Of a stretch of 64,000 bases of DNA, positions 9,581 to 18,901 are shown in pieces. Both the position numbers and the translations under genes were made by a program. The stretch is from JBGRPZ01 sp041725955 (GTDB taxonomy: Bacteria; Bacteroidota; Bacteroidia; Bacteroidales; JBGRPZ01), in contig JBGRQE010000004.1 of the NCBI GenBank assembly GCA_041725955.1, positions 1 through 64,000 on the forward strand, written 5' to 3'. Within the stretch, counting starts at the first letter, position 1; each line of letters opens with the position of its first letter. The notes under the pieces are model-generated. The model did no database searches. It saw nothing but the letters and a program-made list of their open reading frames with translations, and was not told the origin of the DNA.

Positions 9581-9615
9581 AAAAAAGGAGCTTCTCATTA
9601 CGAAAAGCTCCTTTT
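9581..9615 (-). terminator. Terminator of the korAB operon
   Basis: On the minus strand AAAAGGAGCTT pairs with AAGCTCCTTTT across an 11-nt loop and runs into TTTTTTTCTTAG. It lies 22 nt after the korB stop. Confidence 0.88.
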
Positions 9616-9636
9616 CCTTTTACAGAAAATTATCTT

Positions 9637-10668
9637 TTAAACTTCCCAAGTGTTTCCACTATTTAATAAATCGTCAACAGATTTAAATGGAGAAGTTTCT
9701 TTACAAGCTTCGATACAATCTTCTAATTGAGTCTCGAAAGTAGGGTGACTTACAGAGCGGATAACTCCTAGTGCAACAGGAAGGTTTGGCCCCTTCATAC
9801 GAGCAAGCATTAGGTGAACACCAGTATCTTCCTCATATTTATTATGTACTAAGATATCATCTTCGGTAATGCCATTTTCGCCAATATTAACAACTTCAAG
9901 ACTAGTACCGTGAAGGACAATACCTTTATCACGTTCTTTTCCGAAGATCATTGGTTTTCCATGTTCCAAGATTAATTGATTGTCAAGACGTGTTTCTTTA
10001 TCAGTAACCGCTTTATGGGTATTGTGATTAAAGATTACACAGTTTTGAAGAATTTCTACAACAGATGTTCCTTTATGTTCAGCAGCTTCTTTGAATAAAG
10101 CAGCCATAACTTTAGGATTTGAATCTGTTGCACGAGCGAAGAATTGTCCTTGCGAACCAATTACTAATTCACCAGGATTAAAAGGATTTTCAAAAGTTCC
10201 TTGTGGGGAAGTTTTTGTTTTCAATCCCTTAGGAGTAGTTGGAGAATACTGACCTTTAGTTAAACCATAAATTTGGTTGTTAAACAATAAAATGTTTAGA
10301 TCAATATTTCTGCGAATGGTGTGAATAAAGTGGTTACCACCAATAGCCATAGAATCGCCATCACCAGTAATCATCCATACACTTAGGTTAGGATTAGCTA
10401 ACTTAACACCACTTGCAATTGCCGCAGCACGTCCGTGAATACCATGAATACCGTAAGTATTCATATAATATGGAAAACGTGAAGAGCAACCAATACCCGA
10501 AACGACAACAAAGTCTTCTTTTGGAATTCCCAATTCTGGGAATACACGTTCTACGGCAGCTAGGATGGCATGGTCGCCACAACCTGGGCACCATTTTACC
10601 ATTTGATCACTTACAAAGTCTTTCTTTGTCAGCTTTACAGCATTCTGATCTAAGATTTCTTTTTCCAT
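9637..10668 (-). CDS. korB: 2-oxoglutarate:ferredoxin oxidoreductase, beta subunit
   Basis: 343 residues, the usual size for the TPP-binding beta subunit. WCPGCGDHAIL (C27, C30) and GIGCSSRF are signatures of 2-oxoacid:ferredoxin oxidoreductase beta chains. The thiamine-diphosphate motif runs from GDGD (102-105) to N130-N131, and QIYGLTKGQYSPTTP follows. It oxidatively decarboxylates a 2-oxoacid with CoA, passing electrons to ferredoxin in the cytoplasm. It sits 12 nt downstream of korA in one operon. The substrate is most likely 2-oxoglutarate because the alpha chain has the fused gamma-alpha KorA layout; pyruvate or branched-chain 2-oxoacids cannot be fully excluded from sequence alone. Confidence 0.88.
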   Translation of the reverse strand: MEKEILDQNAVKLTKKDFVSDQMVKWCPGCGDHAILAAVERVFPELGIPKEDFVVVSGIGCSSRFPYYMNTYGIHGIHGRAAAIASGVKLANPNLSVWMITGDGDSMAIGGNHFIHTIRRNIDLNILLFNNQIYGLTKGQYSPTTPKGLKTKTSPQGTFENPFNPGELVIGSQGQFFARATDSNPKVMAALFKEAAEHKGTSVVEILQNCVIFNHNTHKAVTDKETRLDNQLILEHGKPMIFGKERDKGIVLHGTSLEVVNIGENGITEDDILVHNKYEEDTGVHLMLARMKGPNLPVALGVIRSVSHPTFETQLEDCIEACKETSPFKSVDDLLNSGNTWEV

Positions 10669-10680
10669 GACTTCCGACTG

Positions 10681-12528
10681 TTATTCGTTTAATAGGGCAT
10701 TGAACTTATCTTCCAATTCCTGAATCATGAAAGGTAGCCCTTGGATTTTATTATACTGTAGGTACTTAAATTGTGGGTGTTTTATTCTCAGATACTTAAC
10801 GAATTGACCATTATTGATTTCGCAAACAATAATTTTCTTAAACTTGCTAAAGATATCTGCGGTATTTTTTGGCAGTGGACTGATGTAGTTAAAGTGAGCC
10901 AAGCTTACGCTTTTACCTTCTTCCTGAAGTTGCTCAACAACAGTGCGCATTACACCAAAAGTACCTCCCCAACTTACTACAAGTAAATCACCTTCTTCTT
11001 TACCGAATACTTCTTGCTCAGGAATATGGTTGGCAACACGCTCAACTTTTTCTTCTCTGATTTCGGTCATTAACTGGTGGTTCATTGGATCCTGGGAAAC
11101 GTTTCCGATTCCATTTTCTTTTTCAAGACCACCAATACGGTGACGTAGTCCTTCTGTACCTGGAAGTGCCCATTCGCGACGAAGTTTTTCTTCATCACGT
11201 TTGTATGGCTGATAATTTTCGTCATTAGCCTGAGCGATAGGAGCAGAAATCGAACGTAAATTAGCTACTTTAGGAATTTGGAATACCTCGGAACCATTTG
11301 CAATAGAACCATCAGTTAATAAGATAACTGGAGTCATATGTTCCAAAGTAAGACGACAAGCTTCATAAGCAGCAAAGAAACAGTCTGAAGGACTATTTGC
11401 CGCCAAAACGATAGTAGGGCATTCACCGTTTCTACCATAAAGAGCCTGCATTAAGTCAGATTGTTCACTTTTGGTAGGTAAACCAGTAGAAGGTCCACCA
11501 CGTTGTACGTTTACAATTACAATTGGAAGCTCTGTAATCACTGCTAAACCAATGGCTTCGCTTTTTAAAGAAAGGCCTGGTCCAGAAGTTGAAGTAACAG
11601 CTAATGATCCTGAATAACTTGCTCCAATTGTAGAACAAATACCCGCGATTTCATCTTCTGCTTGATAAGCTTTTACACCAAATTGTTTGTGCTTTGTCAG
11701 TTCCTGCAAAATCTCTGATGCTGGAGTAATAGGGTAAGACCCTAGAAATAATGGACGTTTGGCATTTTCTGCAGCAGCCATTAAACCCCAGGCTGTTGCA
11801 AGGTTACCTGTCACATTACGATATCTTCCTTTATCAAGAGGAGCAGGTTCTACTCGGAAAGTATTACTTATAGCCTCGATTGTATCAGCATAATCGAATC
11901 CGGCCTTTAGAACCCTTTTATTGGCCTCAACTACTAACGGATTTTTCTTGAACTTTTGTTCAAAGAAAGAAAAGATTTGTTGATAATCCCTATTGAACAT
12001 ATAGAAGGTCATTCCAAGAGCAAACATATTTTTACTCTTAGTGGCCATTTTGTTATCCATGTTCAAGTCCTTTACAGCCTCTTTTGTAAGGGTAGTAATA
12101 GGCGCTTTGATAACATTATAACCATTCAAAGACCCGTCCTCAAGAGGATTGTCCTCAAATCCTGCTTTTACAATTCCTTTTTCTATAAATGAATCAGTAT
12201 CGACAATAATGGTTGCCTCGTTGCGAGCCCACTTTAAGTTAGCTCGCAATGAAGCTGGGTTCATTGCTACTAATACATCTGCAAGGTCTCCACTGGTATA
12301 GACATTTTTATGTCCAAAGTGAATTTGGAAACCGGATACACCTGCAACAGTCCCTTGTGGGGCTCTAATTTCTGCAGGGTAATCAGGAAATGTCGCAAAA
12401 TCGTTTCCTGCGAAAGCTGTAGAATCCGAAAATAGTGATCCTGTTAGTTGCATTCCATCGCCTGAATCCCCGGCGAATCTTATTACAACCTCTTCAAGTT
12501 CAACAACTTTATTTTTTTTCTCGAACAT
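10681..12528 (-). CDS. korA: 2-oxoglutarate:ferredoxin oxidoreductase, fused gamma-alpha subunit
   Basis: 615 residues. The N-terminal gamma domain (about 9-190) carries IRFAGDSGDGMQLTGSLFS and PAEIRAPQGTVAGVSGFQIHFG. The alpha part (about 205-610) carries GSYPITPASEI, the SGPGLSLKSEAIGLA segment and VQRGGPSTGLPTKSEQSD, all typical of KorA-type enzymes. It is the first gene of the operon, with korB 12 nt downstream. A promoter match lies 26-59 nt upstream of its ATG. A stand-alone ferredoxin, the likely electron acceptor, is encoded about 300 nt upstream on the same strand as a separate transcript. Confidence 0.9.
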   Translation of the reverse strand: MFEKKNKVVELEEVVIRFAGDSGDGMQLTGSLFSDSTAFAGNDFATFPDYPAEIRAPQGTVAGVSGFQIHFGHKNVYTSGDLADVLVAMNPASLRANLKWARNEATIIVDTDSFIEKGIVKAGFEDNPLEDGSLNGYNVIKAPITTLTKEAVKDLNMDNKMATKSKNMFALGMTFYMFNRDYQQIFSFFEQKFKKNPLVVEANKRVLKAGFDYADTIEAISNTFRVEPAPLDKGRYRNVTGNLATAWGLMAAAENAKRPLFLGSYPITPASEILQELTKHKQFGVKAYQAEDEIAGICSTIGASYSGSLAVTSTSGPGLSLKSEAIGLAVITELPIVIVNVQRGGPSTGLPTKSEQSDLMQALYGRNGECPTIVLAANSPSDCFFAAYEACRLTLEHMTPVILLTDGSIANGSEVFQIPKVANLRSISAPIAQANDENYQPYKRDEEKLRREWALPGTEGLRHRIGGLEKENGIGNVSQDPMNHQLMTEIREEKVERVANHIPEQEVFGKEEGDLLVVSWGGTFGVMRTVVEQLQEEGKSVSLAHFNYISPLPKNTADIFSKFKKIIVCEINNGQFVKYLRIKHPQFKYLQYNKIQGLPFMIQELEDKFNALLNE

Positions 12529-12553
12529 AGGGGATAGCTTTTAAATCGGGGCA

Positions 12554-12587
12554 AATTTAAATGATTTATTTCCCGATTGACCAAAAA
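12554..12587 (-). promoter_or_regulatory. Promoter of the korAB operon
   Basis: On the minus strand, TTTG (12584-12587) and TAAATTTG (12554-12561) are spaced by 22 nt. The -7 element matches TAnnTTTG exactly, and the spacer is slightly long. Confidence 0.6.
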
Positions 12588-12756
12588 AAACACTTTTTTT
12601 TTATTTTGTGTATAAATGTATGAAAACACTTAGGTGGTGTTAATAATGCTTGCTAGTCAAGCGTTTGCGTGCAGATAATGAAGAAAACAAATGTTTTGTT
12701 AGGATAAAAAAAATATTGATTCTAAATAAGGAATAGGTAGTTGTAATTATATAAAT

Positions 12757-12792
12757 AAAAAAAACAGACCTCTTTTCTGGAAAGAGACCTGT
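12757..12792 (-). terminator. Terminator of the ferredoxin gene
   Basis: On the minus strand ACAGGTCTCTTT pairs with AAAGAGGTCTGT (two adjacent G-U pairs, a 5-nt loop) and is followed by eight T. The G-U pairs exist only in the minus-strand RNA, which supports the direction. Confidence 0.85.
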
Positions 12793-12829
12793 TCTTTTAT
12801 ATCCTTAATGAAGTTATTTTCGAATAATA

Positions 12830-12997
12830 TTATTCTGGGATGATAGCTTCAACTGGACAAACGTCAGCACAAGCGCCGCAATCAGTGCATGCATCAGCAT
12901 CAATTTTGTAGATATCTCCTTCAGAAATTGCTTCAACTGGACACTCATCGATACAAGTACCACAAGCAGTACACTCATCAGTGATTTTGTAAGCCAT
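12830..12997 (-). CDS. 2x[4Fe-4S] ferredoxin
   Basis: 55 residues, ATG at 12997, stop TAA at 12830-12832. Two CxxCxxCxxxCP motifs (C9, C12, C15, C19 and C37, C40, C43, C47) give the classical clostridial-type dicluster ferredoxin. The two halves are internal repeats of each other (CPVEAI occurs in both). The length is normal for this family. It probably accepts electrons from the KorAB enzyme encoded immediately downstream on the same strand, but it has its own promoter and terminator and so can serve other ferredoxin-dependent enzymes. Confidence 0.95.
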   Translation of the reverse strand: MAYKITDECTACGTCIDECPVEAISEGDIYKIDADACTDCGACADVCPVEAIIPE

Positions 12998-13054
12998 AAT
13001 TCAAAATTTTTAAATGTTTACTAAATGTTACTGTCTATTGCAAAAATTGCTCTG

Positions 13055-13062
13055 CAAAGATA
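13055..13062 (-). promoter_or_regulatory. -7 element of the ferredoxin promoter
   Basis: On the minus strand TATCTTTG is an exact TAnnTTTG match, 57 nt upstream of the ATG. The -33 region is weak (TTTC). Confidence 0.55.
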
Positions 13063-13287
13063 AATCATTTACGGAATTGAGAAATTGTAATTTCAATTTA
13101 TAGAAAATCTAAATTAATGAAGTAGAATTGAAATACTTATAGACAAATAATTAGTACACATTCAAAATTTGCAAATCATTTGTGCGCAAACGTTTTCTAA
13201 ACTTTATTAATCCTTAATTGTTCTAAATAAATCGGTTGAAGGAACAGAAAAATCACCTCTAACTGGCTTAAAATTAATTAAAAGATT

Positions 13288-16140
13288 ATGGATAGATATT
13301 CCTTTCTAAGCAATGCTGACCCTGAAGTTTTTGAGGAACTTTATAATAAATATAAGGAAGATCCGACTAGTGTCGAAAAAGATTGGCAAATGTTTTTTAA
13401 TGGATTTGAGTTTGCCACTGGAAATAATGATCTTGTTTCTTCTGATTCTTTAGATCATGTTAAGGAGTTTAAAGTTATCAATCTAATTGAAGATTATAGA
13501 GAAAGAGGGCATCTTTTTACTAAAACAAATCCTGTACGGAAAAGACGTGACCACCGTCCTGCTCTTGATTTGGAAAATTATGGGTTAAGTGAAAATGATT
13601 TGGATACTGTTTTTCATGCAGGGTCTCAAATTGGTTTAGGATCTGCAAAACTTCGTGATATAATCGAAGCTTTAAGAATAACTTATTGCCAATCTATAGG
13701 AGTAGAATATAAATATATTCGTAATACAACTATTGTTCACTGGCTTGAAGATCGCATGGAGCGACTGCGGAATACTCCTCATTATCATACTTTGGATGAT
13801 AAAAAATGGATTCTAAAGAAATTGACGAGAGCAGTCCTTTTTGAGAAATTTATTCATAAAAGATTTCCAGGTCAGAAGCGGTTTTCTCTTGAAGGTGCAG
13901 AGGCTTTAATTCCTGCACTTGAAGCTATAATGGAAAAAGGTGCTGAATTAGGTAATGATGAGTTTGTTATTGGAATGCCTCATAGAGGACGATTAAATGT
14001 TTTGGCCAATATTCTACGTAAACCTTATATGGAACTGTTTAGTGAGTTTCAATCAAAAGGATATAAAGATCAAGATTTATTGGGTGATGTGAAATATCAT
14101 CTTGGGTATACAAATGCAAGATATGCTACTAATGGAAAAAAAATTAGACTTACTTTAAGTCCAAATCCTTCTCATCTAGAAGCTGTTGCTCCTGTTGTTG
14201 AGGGTATTGCCCGTGCAAAGATTGATACTTTATATAATGGTGATTATAAAAAAGTAACTCCTATCATTATTCATGGAGATGCTTCGATGGCTGGTCAGGG
14301 AGTTGTTTATGAAATCGCTCAGATGTCGGAACTCAAAGGATATAAAACAGGAGGAACTGTTCACCTAGCTATAAATAACCAAATAGGATTTACTACCGAT
14401 TATCTTGATGGAAGGTCAAGTACATATTGTACTGATGTTGCTAAGGTCACTCAATCTCCCATTTTTCATGTAAATGGAGATGATCCGGAATCTTTAGTTT
14501 ACACAATTCAGTTTGCTATGGAATTTCGAGAAGTTTTTAATAAGGATGTGTATATTGATTTGTTATGCTATCGAAAATATGGACATAATGAGGGTGATGA
14601 ACCTAGATTTACACAGCCGATTCTTTATAAGGAAATCGAAAAACATCCAAATCCAATGGAGATTTTTCGTGATAAGATGATTGCTGAGGGTTTCGTTAAA
14701 GCTGATGATGCAGCTGCATTTGAGAAGCATACAAATTCTCGTTATGAAGAAAGTTTAAATCTTGCATTGCAAAAGGAAACTAATAATATTTCTTTTTTCT
14801 TGAAAGATATTTGGAAAGATATTCGTAAGGCAAAGAATAGTGATTTTTCAGAAAGTCCGGATACCTCGATTTCTATGGATACTTTAAAGTTTTTATCTAA
14901 GGCTATATCTGTCTTGCCTAAAGATAAAAAGTTCTTTAGAAAAACAGTTCGTTTGCAAAAGCAAAGGGGAGAAATGCTTGAAAAAACAGGTAAGTTGGAT
15001 TGGGCTATGGCTGAACTATCTGCTTATGGAAGTTTATTGCTGGAAGGTTATCCTGTTCGAATAAGTGGTCAGGATTCGCAAAGAGGGACTTTTTCTCATA
15101 GACATGCTGTTCTTAGAGTTGAGGATAGCGAAGAACAATATATACCTCTTGCTAATTTGGATAAAATGCAGGCAAGATTCGAAATCTATAATTCTCCTTT
15201 ATCAGAATATGGTGTTTTAGGCTATGAATATGGATATAGCTTAACTTCTCCTTATTCATTGACAATATGGGAAGCTCAGTTTGGTGACTTTAGTAATGGT
15301 GCTCAAGTTATTATGGATCAATTCCTTAGTAGTGCAGAAGATAAGTGGAATGTTATGAATGATTTGGTGTTGTTTCTTCCCCATGGTTATGAGGGGCAGG
15401 GACCAGAACATTCTAGTGCACGTGTAGAACGCTATCTTGCTCTTTGTGCCGAAAATAATATGCAAATTGTAAATGCCTCTACTCCTGCAAACTTTTTTCA
15501 TGTATTAAGAAGACAACTGAAACGTGAGTTTAGAAAGCCATTAGTGATTTTTACTCCTAAAAGCCTTTTACGACACCCTCAATGTGTTAGTTCTGCAGAA
15601 GATTTTATTTATGGAGGATTTAAGGAAGTTATTGATGACGAATTTGTTGATGTAAATAAGGTGGATAAGGTTATTGTTTGTACGGGTAAGGTTTATTATG
15701 ATTTAATAGCTCGAAGAAAAGAACTGAAAAATGAATCTGTTGCGTTGATTAGGCTTGAACAATTGTATCCTTTACCAAAGAGACAATTGATGAAGTTGTA
15801 TGAGAAATATGCTAAAGCAAAGAAATGGATTTGGCTGCAGGAAGAACCTTATAATATGGGATCCTGGAATTTTATTCATGCTCATTTTCCTCAAATTCCA
15901 TTTAAATGTATTGCTCGTCCAGCTTCAGGAAGTCCGGCAACGGGTTCCTTGGCATTTCATAAAATTCGTCAAAATAAAATCTTAAGTAAAGCTTTTGAAC
16001 AATGCAATTGTCATAGGCTTGGAGAGGAGTGTAAGATGATATGTATAGGAAACTCCTGGCAAGATTTTATTGAGAAAAATGAAAAAACTGATAATAAAGA
16101 TATAAAGAGTGAAGGCAAAGTCCACTCGTCAAAGAATTAA
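13288..16140 (+). CDS. sucA: 2-oxoglutarate dehydrogenase E1 component
   Basis: 950 residues, close to the family norm. The N-terminus (YSFLSNADPEVFEELYNKYKEDPTSVEKDWQMFF) is the E1o arm that binds the E2/E3 partners. The TPP-binding part includes GMPHRGRLNVLANI, NPSHLEAVAPVVEG and GDASMAGQGVVYE. The C-terminal transketolase-like half includes SGQDSQRGTFSHRHAVL and LPHGYEGQGPEHSSAR. It decarboxylates 2-oxoglutarate and transfers succinyl to the lipoyl group of E2 in the cytoplasm. sucB follows 26 nt later. No E3 (lipoamide dehydrogenase) gene is in the window. The short Lys/Glu/Ser tail after the last conserved block looks dispensable. Confidence 0.95.
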   Translation: MDRYSFLSNADPEVFEELYNKYKEDPTSVEKDWQMFFNGFEFATGNNDLVSSDSLDHVKEFKVINLIEDYRERGHLFTKTNPVRKRRDHRPALDLENYGLSENDLDTVFHAGSQIGLGSAKLRDIIEALRITYCQSIGVEYKYIRNTTIVHWLEDRMERLRNTPHYHTLDDKKWILKKLTRAVLFEKFIHKRFPGQKRFSLEGAEALIPALEAIMEKGAELGNDEFVIGMPHRGRLNVLANILRKPYMELFSEFQSKGYKDQDLLGDVKYHLGYTNARYATNGKKIRLTLSPNPSHLEAVAPVVEGIARAKIDTLYNGDYKKVTPIIIHGDASMAGQGVVYEIAQMSELKGYKTGGTVHLAINNQIGFTTDYLDGRSSTYCTDVAKVTQSPIFHVNGDDPESLVYTIQFAMEFREVFNKDVYIDLLCYRKYGHNEGDEPRFTQPILYKEIEKHPNPMEIFRDKMIAEGFVKADDAAAFEKHTNSRYEESLNLALQKETNNISFFLKDIWKDIRKAKNSDFSESPDTSISMDTLKFLSKAISVLPKDKKFFRKTVRLQKQRGEMLEKTGKLDWAMAELSAYGSLLLEGYPVRISGQDSQRGTFSHRHAVLRVEDSEEQYIPLANLDKMQARFEIYNSPLSEYGVLGYEYGYSLTSPYSLTIWEAQFGDFSNGAQVIMDQFLSSAEDKWNVMNDLVLFLPHGYEGQGPEHSSARVERYLALCAENNMQIVNASTPANFFHVLRRQLKREFRKPLVIFTPKSLLRHPQCVSSAEDFIYGGFKEVIDDEFVDVNKVDKVIVCTGKVYYDLIARRKELKNESVALIRLEQLYPLPKRQLMKLYEKYAKAKKWIWLQEEPYNMGSWNFIHAHFPQIPFKCIARPASGSPATGSLAFHKIRQNKILSKAFEQCNCHRLGEECKMICIGNSWQDFIEKNEKTDNKDIKSEGKVHSSKN

Positions 16141-16166
16141 TATAAGTAAGGTTTAGCACGTAATTT

Positions 16167-17471
16167 ATGAAAGTTGAAATAAAAGTACCTAGTCCTGGTG
16201 AGTCAATAAGTGAGGTTCAAATTGCTGCTTGGCTTGTTGAAGATGGTGATTATGTTGAAAAAGATCAAGATTTGGTAGAGATAGACTCAGATAAAGCTAC
16301 ACTTTCTATTCCTTCTGATGTTTCGGGATTGCTGTATATTAAGGTTCCTGAAGGAGAAACAGTTTCTGTAGGCTCTGTTATTGCAACAATCGATACTGAA
16401 AGCCAAAAATCAACAAAACCTGAAAAACAAAAGGAAGAGATGCTGCCAGAAAAAGATAATTTGGTAGTACAAAAAGAAATGGAGACGAAAAAAACTTCCT
16501 TAAATAAAGAAACTCCTGTAGTTACTAATAAGGATGTTAAAGAGGATTCTGAAAAGCATAGTCAGAATATAGATGTAGAATTTAAGTTTTCTCCACTTGC
16601 TAAGAAGATATTAAAAAATTCAGGAAATACACCTTCTGAATTTTATGAGTTCTTGAAGAAAGTGAAATTTAGTAAAGATGATGTAGCTTCTTTTATAGAT
16701 CAAAAAGAAAATCTTTCTAAACAGTCCGACTCACCTAAAGATAGAAATGAAGAAAGAGTGAAGATGTCCACGCTAAGAAAAAAAATATCTAAGCGTTTGG
16801 TTGAGGTAAAAAATCAGACAGCAATGTTAACAACCTTTAATGAGGTTGATATGTCTGAGATTATAGCCCTACGTAATAAGTATAAGGCGAAATTTGTTGA
16901 AAAACATAATGTTCGTTTAGGCTTTATGTCTTTTTTTACAAAAGCAGCTTGTATTGCTCTTAAAGAATTTAAACAGGTAAACTCTTCTTTAGACGGAGAG
17001 GATATTGTTTCATATAATTATTGTGATATTGGTATTGCTGTTAGTGCACCTAAGGGGTTGGTAGTTCCTATTATTCGAAATGCAGAGACACTTAGTTTGG
17101 CCGATATAGAAATAGAAATTAAGACCATGGCTGAAAAAGCCAGAGCAAACAGATTGTCTTTGGATGAAATGACAGGAGGAACATTTACCATTACTAATGG
17201 AGGTTTATTCGGATCTATGCTTTCTACCCCTATTCTAAATCCTCCTCAAAGTGCAATTTTAGGAATGCATAATATTGTTGAGCGTCCTGTTGTTGATAAA
17301 GGAGAGATCGTAATTCGTCCAATTATGTATTTGGCACTGTCTTATGATCATCGAATTATTGATGGAAAGGACTCTGTTGGCTTTTTAGTAAGGGTTAAAG
17401 AATTATTAGAAAAACCTGAAAAATTGCTACTAGAAGGTAAAAGTGTAAATAAAGATTTGTTGAAACTTTAA
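16167..17471 (+). CDS. sucB: 2-oxoglutarate dehydrogenase E2, dihydrolipoyl succinyltransferase
   Basis: 434 residues. The lipoyl domain (1-75) has the lipoylated lysine K43 in EIDSDKATL. A charged Lys/Glu-rich linker (about 78-130) and a rather divergent E3/E1-binding domain (about 136-172, FKFSPLAKKILKNSG) follow. The catalytic domain (about 198-434) has the active-site motif SYDHRIIDG (H395, D399) and GGTFTITNGGLFGSMLSTPI. The pairing with sucA and the E2o-type catalytic sequence support succinyl rather than acetyl transfer. It is the last gene of the sucAB operon; the next transcript is the riboflavin operon, with its own promoter. Confidence 0.93.
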   Translation: MKVEIKVPSPGESISEVQIAAWLVEDGDYVEKDQDLVEIDSDKATLSIPSDVSGLLYIKVPEGETVSVGSVIATIDTESQKSTKPEKQKEEMLPEKDNLVVQKEMETKKTSLNKETPVVTNKDVKEDSEKHSQNIDVEFKFSPLAKKILKNSGNTPSEFYEFLKKVKFSKDDVASFIDQKENLSKQSDSPKDRNEERVKMSTLRKKISKRLVEVKNQTAMLTTFNEVDMSEIIALRNKYKAKFVEKHNVRLGFMSFFTKAACIALKEFKQVNSSLDGEDIVSYNYCDIGIAVSAPKGLVVPIIRNAETLSLADIEIEIKTMAEKARANRLSLDEMTGGTFTITNGGLFGSMLSTPILNPPQSAILGMHNIVERPVVDKGEIVIRPIMYLALSYDHRIIDGKDSVGFLVRVKELLEKPEKLLLEGKSVNKDLLKL

Positions 17472-17529
17472 TGCCTAATTAAATGATTTTCACTTTTTGG
17501 GCGTTATAAACAAAATTGTATAAATTCTT

Positions 17530-17560
17530 GTTGATTGTATGATTTAAGTTCTTAACTTTG
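17530..17560 (+). promoter_or_regulatory. Promoter of the riboflavin operon
   Basis: GTTG (17530-17533) lies 19 nt before TAACTTTG (17553-17560), which matches the TAnnTTTG -7 element exactly. Transcription would start just ahead of the riboswitch at 17582. Confidence 0.65.
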
Positions 17561-17581
17561 CGACAGTAATATTTATTTAGT

Positions 17582-17690
17582 ATCTTCAGGGCAGGGTGAA
17601 ATTCCCGACCGGCGGTATAGTCCGCGACTCCCAATGGGATTGATTCGGTGAGATTCCGAAACCGACAGTAAAGTCTGGATGGAAGAAGAT
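17582..17690 (+). ncRNA. FMN riboswitch (RFN element)
   Basis: The aptamer is nearly complete to consensus: the closing stem ATCTTC / GAAGAT, then AGGGCAGGGTGAAATTCCCG, ACCGGCGGTATAGTCCGCGA, GGTGAGATTCCGAAACCGAC and AGTAAAGTCTGGATGG. It binds flavin mononucleotide and should shut off the downstream rib genes when FMN is plentiful. A 50-nt linker and an intrinsic terminator follow, so control is probably by premature termination. Confidence 0.97.
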
Positions 17691-17742
17691 GTGTGAAAGC
17701 TTTTGCAGGAAATTTGAAAGTTTAATTTCAAAAAGATATATG

Positions 17743-17779
17743 CCCTGGACATCTTTATTGATGGTCTAGGGTTTTTTTT
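17743..17779 (+). terminator. Riboswitch expression-platform terminator
   Basis: CCCTGGACATC pairs with GATGGTCTAGGG (one bulged G, one G-U) and is followed by eight T at 17772-17779. The U-tract ends on the base before the ribD ATG, so the attenuator occupies the whole translation-start region. Confidence 0.85.
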
Positions 17780-18901
17780 ATGTATAACAAGGACGAAATA
17801 TATATGAGTAAGGCACTGTCTCTTTCCTTAAAAGGCCGCGGCAGTGTTAACCCCAATCCTTTGGTTGGGGCAATAGTTGTGAAAAATGGTCAAATAATCG
17901 GAGAAGGGTATCATCAAAAGTTTGGTGGTAAACATGCCGAAATTAATGCTTTTGAATCTTTGACAGAAAGTGCCGAAGGCGCTGTAATGTATGTTACTTT
18001 GGAGCCCTGTTCTCATTTTGGAAAAACTCCTCCTTGTGTGCAAGCCATTGTGAAAAATAAAATATCTAAGGTGTTTGTAGGTCTTTTAGATCCAAATCCA
18101 TTGGTTAGTGGGCGCGGAATTCGTTTTTTAGAAGAACATGGTGTTGAGGTTGTTTGTGGTGTTTTGGAGAAAGAATTGCAAAATGTTAATCGTATTTTCT
18201 TAAAATATATTACTACCAAAACTCCATGGGTTGTAATGAAAACTGCTATGACTTTAGATGGTAAAATAGCAAGTTGTACTGGCGATTCAAAATGGATTTC
18301 ATGTGAAGAATCTAGACTTAAGGTGCATAAATTGCGTAATGAGCTAATGGGAATCATGGTTGGCGTTGAAACAGTAAAGAAAGATAATCCATTACTAACC
18401 ACTCGTCTGGAACAAGAAGAAGTACATAATCCAATTCGAATTGTAGCAGATTCAAAGGCTTCTATTCCATTAGATTCAAGAGTTTTAAATACTACAGGAC
18501 GAACCATTGTTTTCGTTACAGATGTTGCAGAAAAGCATAAAATAAAAGCGATAGAAGATAAAGGTAAAGAAGTATATATAGTTCGTTCCCATAAAGGACG
18601 AATTGACTTACATAGTGCACTTAGTAAATTAGGAGATCTGGAAATTGATAGCCTATTGTTAGAAGGTGGGGGGACAATTAATTTTTCTGCAATACAAGAG
18701 GGTATAGTAGATGAGGTGTATTCTTACATTGCCCCTAAAATTATTGGAGGATCGATATCAAAAACTCCTGTTGAAGGATGTGGTTTTGATATGATGAATA
18801 AAGCAGTTCAACTTCAACAAGTATCATATGAAAAGATTGGTGATGATTTACTGATTCATGGATATATTCATAAAGAGAAAGATATATGTTTACAGGAATA
18901 G
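17780..18901 (+). CDS. ribD: Bifunctional riboflavin deaminase/reductase
   Basis: 373 residues. The N-terminal zinc deaminase domain (1-145) has H52-A-E54 and PCSHFGKTPPC (C77, C86). The C-terminal reductase domain (about 150-370) includes MKTAMTLDGKIA and LLLEGGGTINFSAI. It converts the GTP cyclohydrolase II product into the ribitylamino-pyrimidine precursor. The ATG at 17780 is right because DEIYM-x-x-AL is the conserved family N-terminus, although the preceding bases are the attenuator U-tract and leave no room for a ribosome binding site. It overlaps ribE by 16 nt. Confidence 0.95.
   Translation: MYNKDEIYMSKALSLSLKGRGSVNPNPLVGAIVVKNGQIIGEGYHQKFGGKHAEINAFESLTESAEGAVMYVTLEPCSHFGKTPPCVQAIVKNKISKVFVGLLDPNPLVSGRGIRFLEEHGVEVVCGVLEKELQNVNRIFLKYITTKTPWVVMKTAMTLDGKIASCTGDSKWISCEESRLKVHKLRNELMGIMVGVETVKKDNPLLTTRLEQEEVHNPIRIVADSKASIPLDSRVLNTTGRTIVFVTDVAEKHKIKAIEDKGKEVYIVRSHKGRIDLHSALSKLGDLEIDSLLLEGGGTINFSAIQEGIVDEVYSYIAPKIIGGSISKTPVEGCGFDMMNKAVQLQQVSYEKIGDDLLIHGYIHKEKDICLQE

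Noticed and set aside
18013..18507. 164-codon minus-strand frame antisense to ribD
   Set aside because: Shadow of the strongly conserved ribD frame; no signal or domain.
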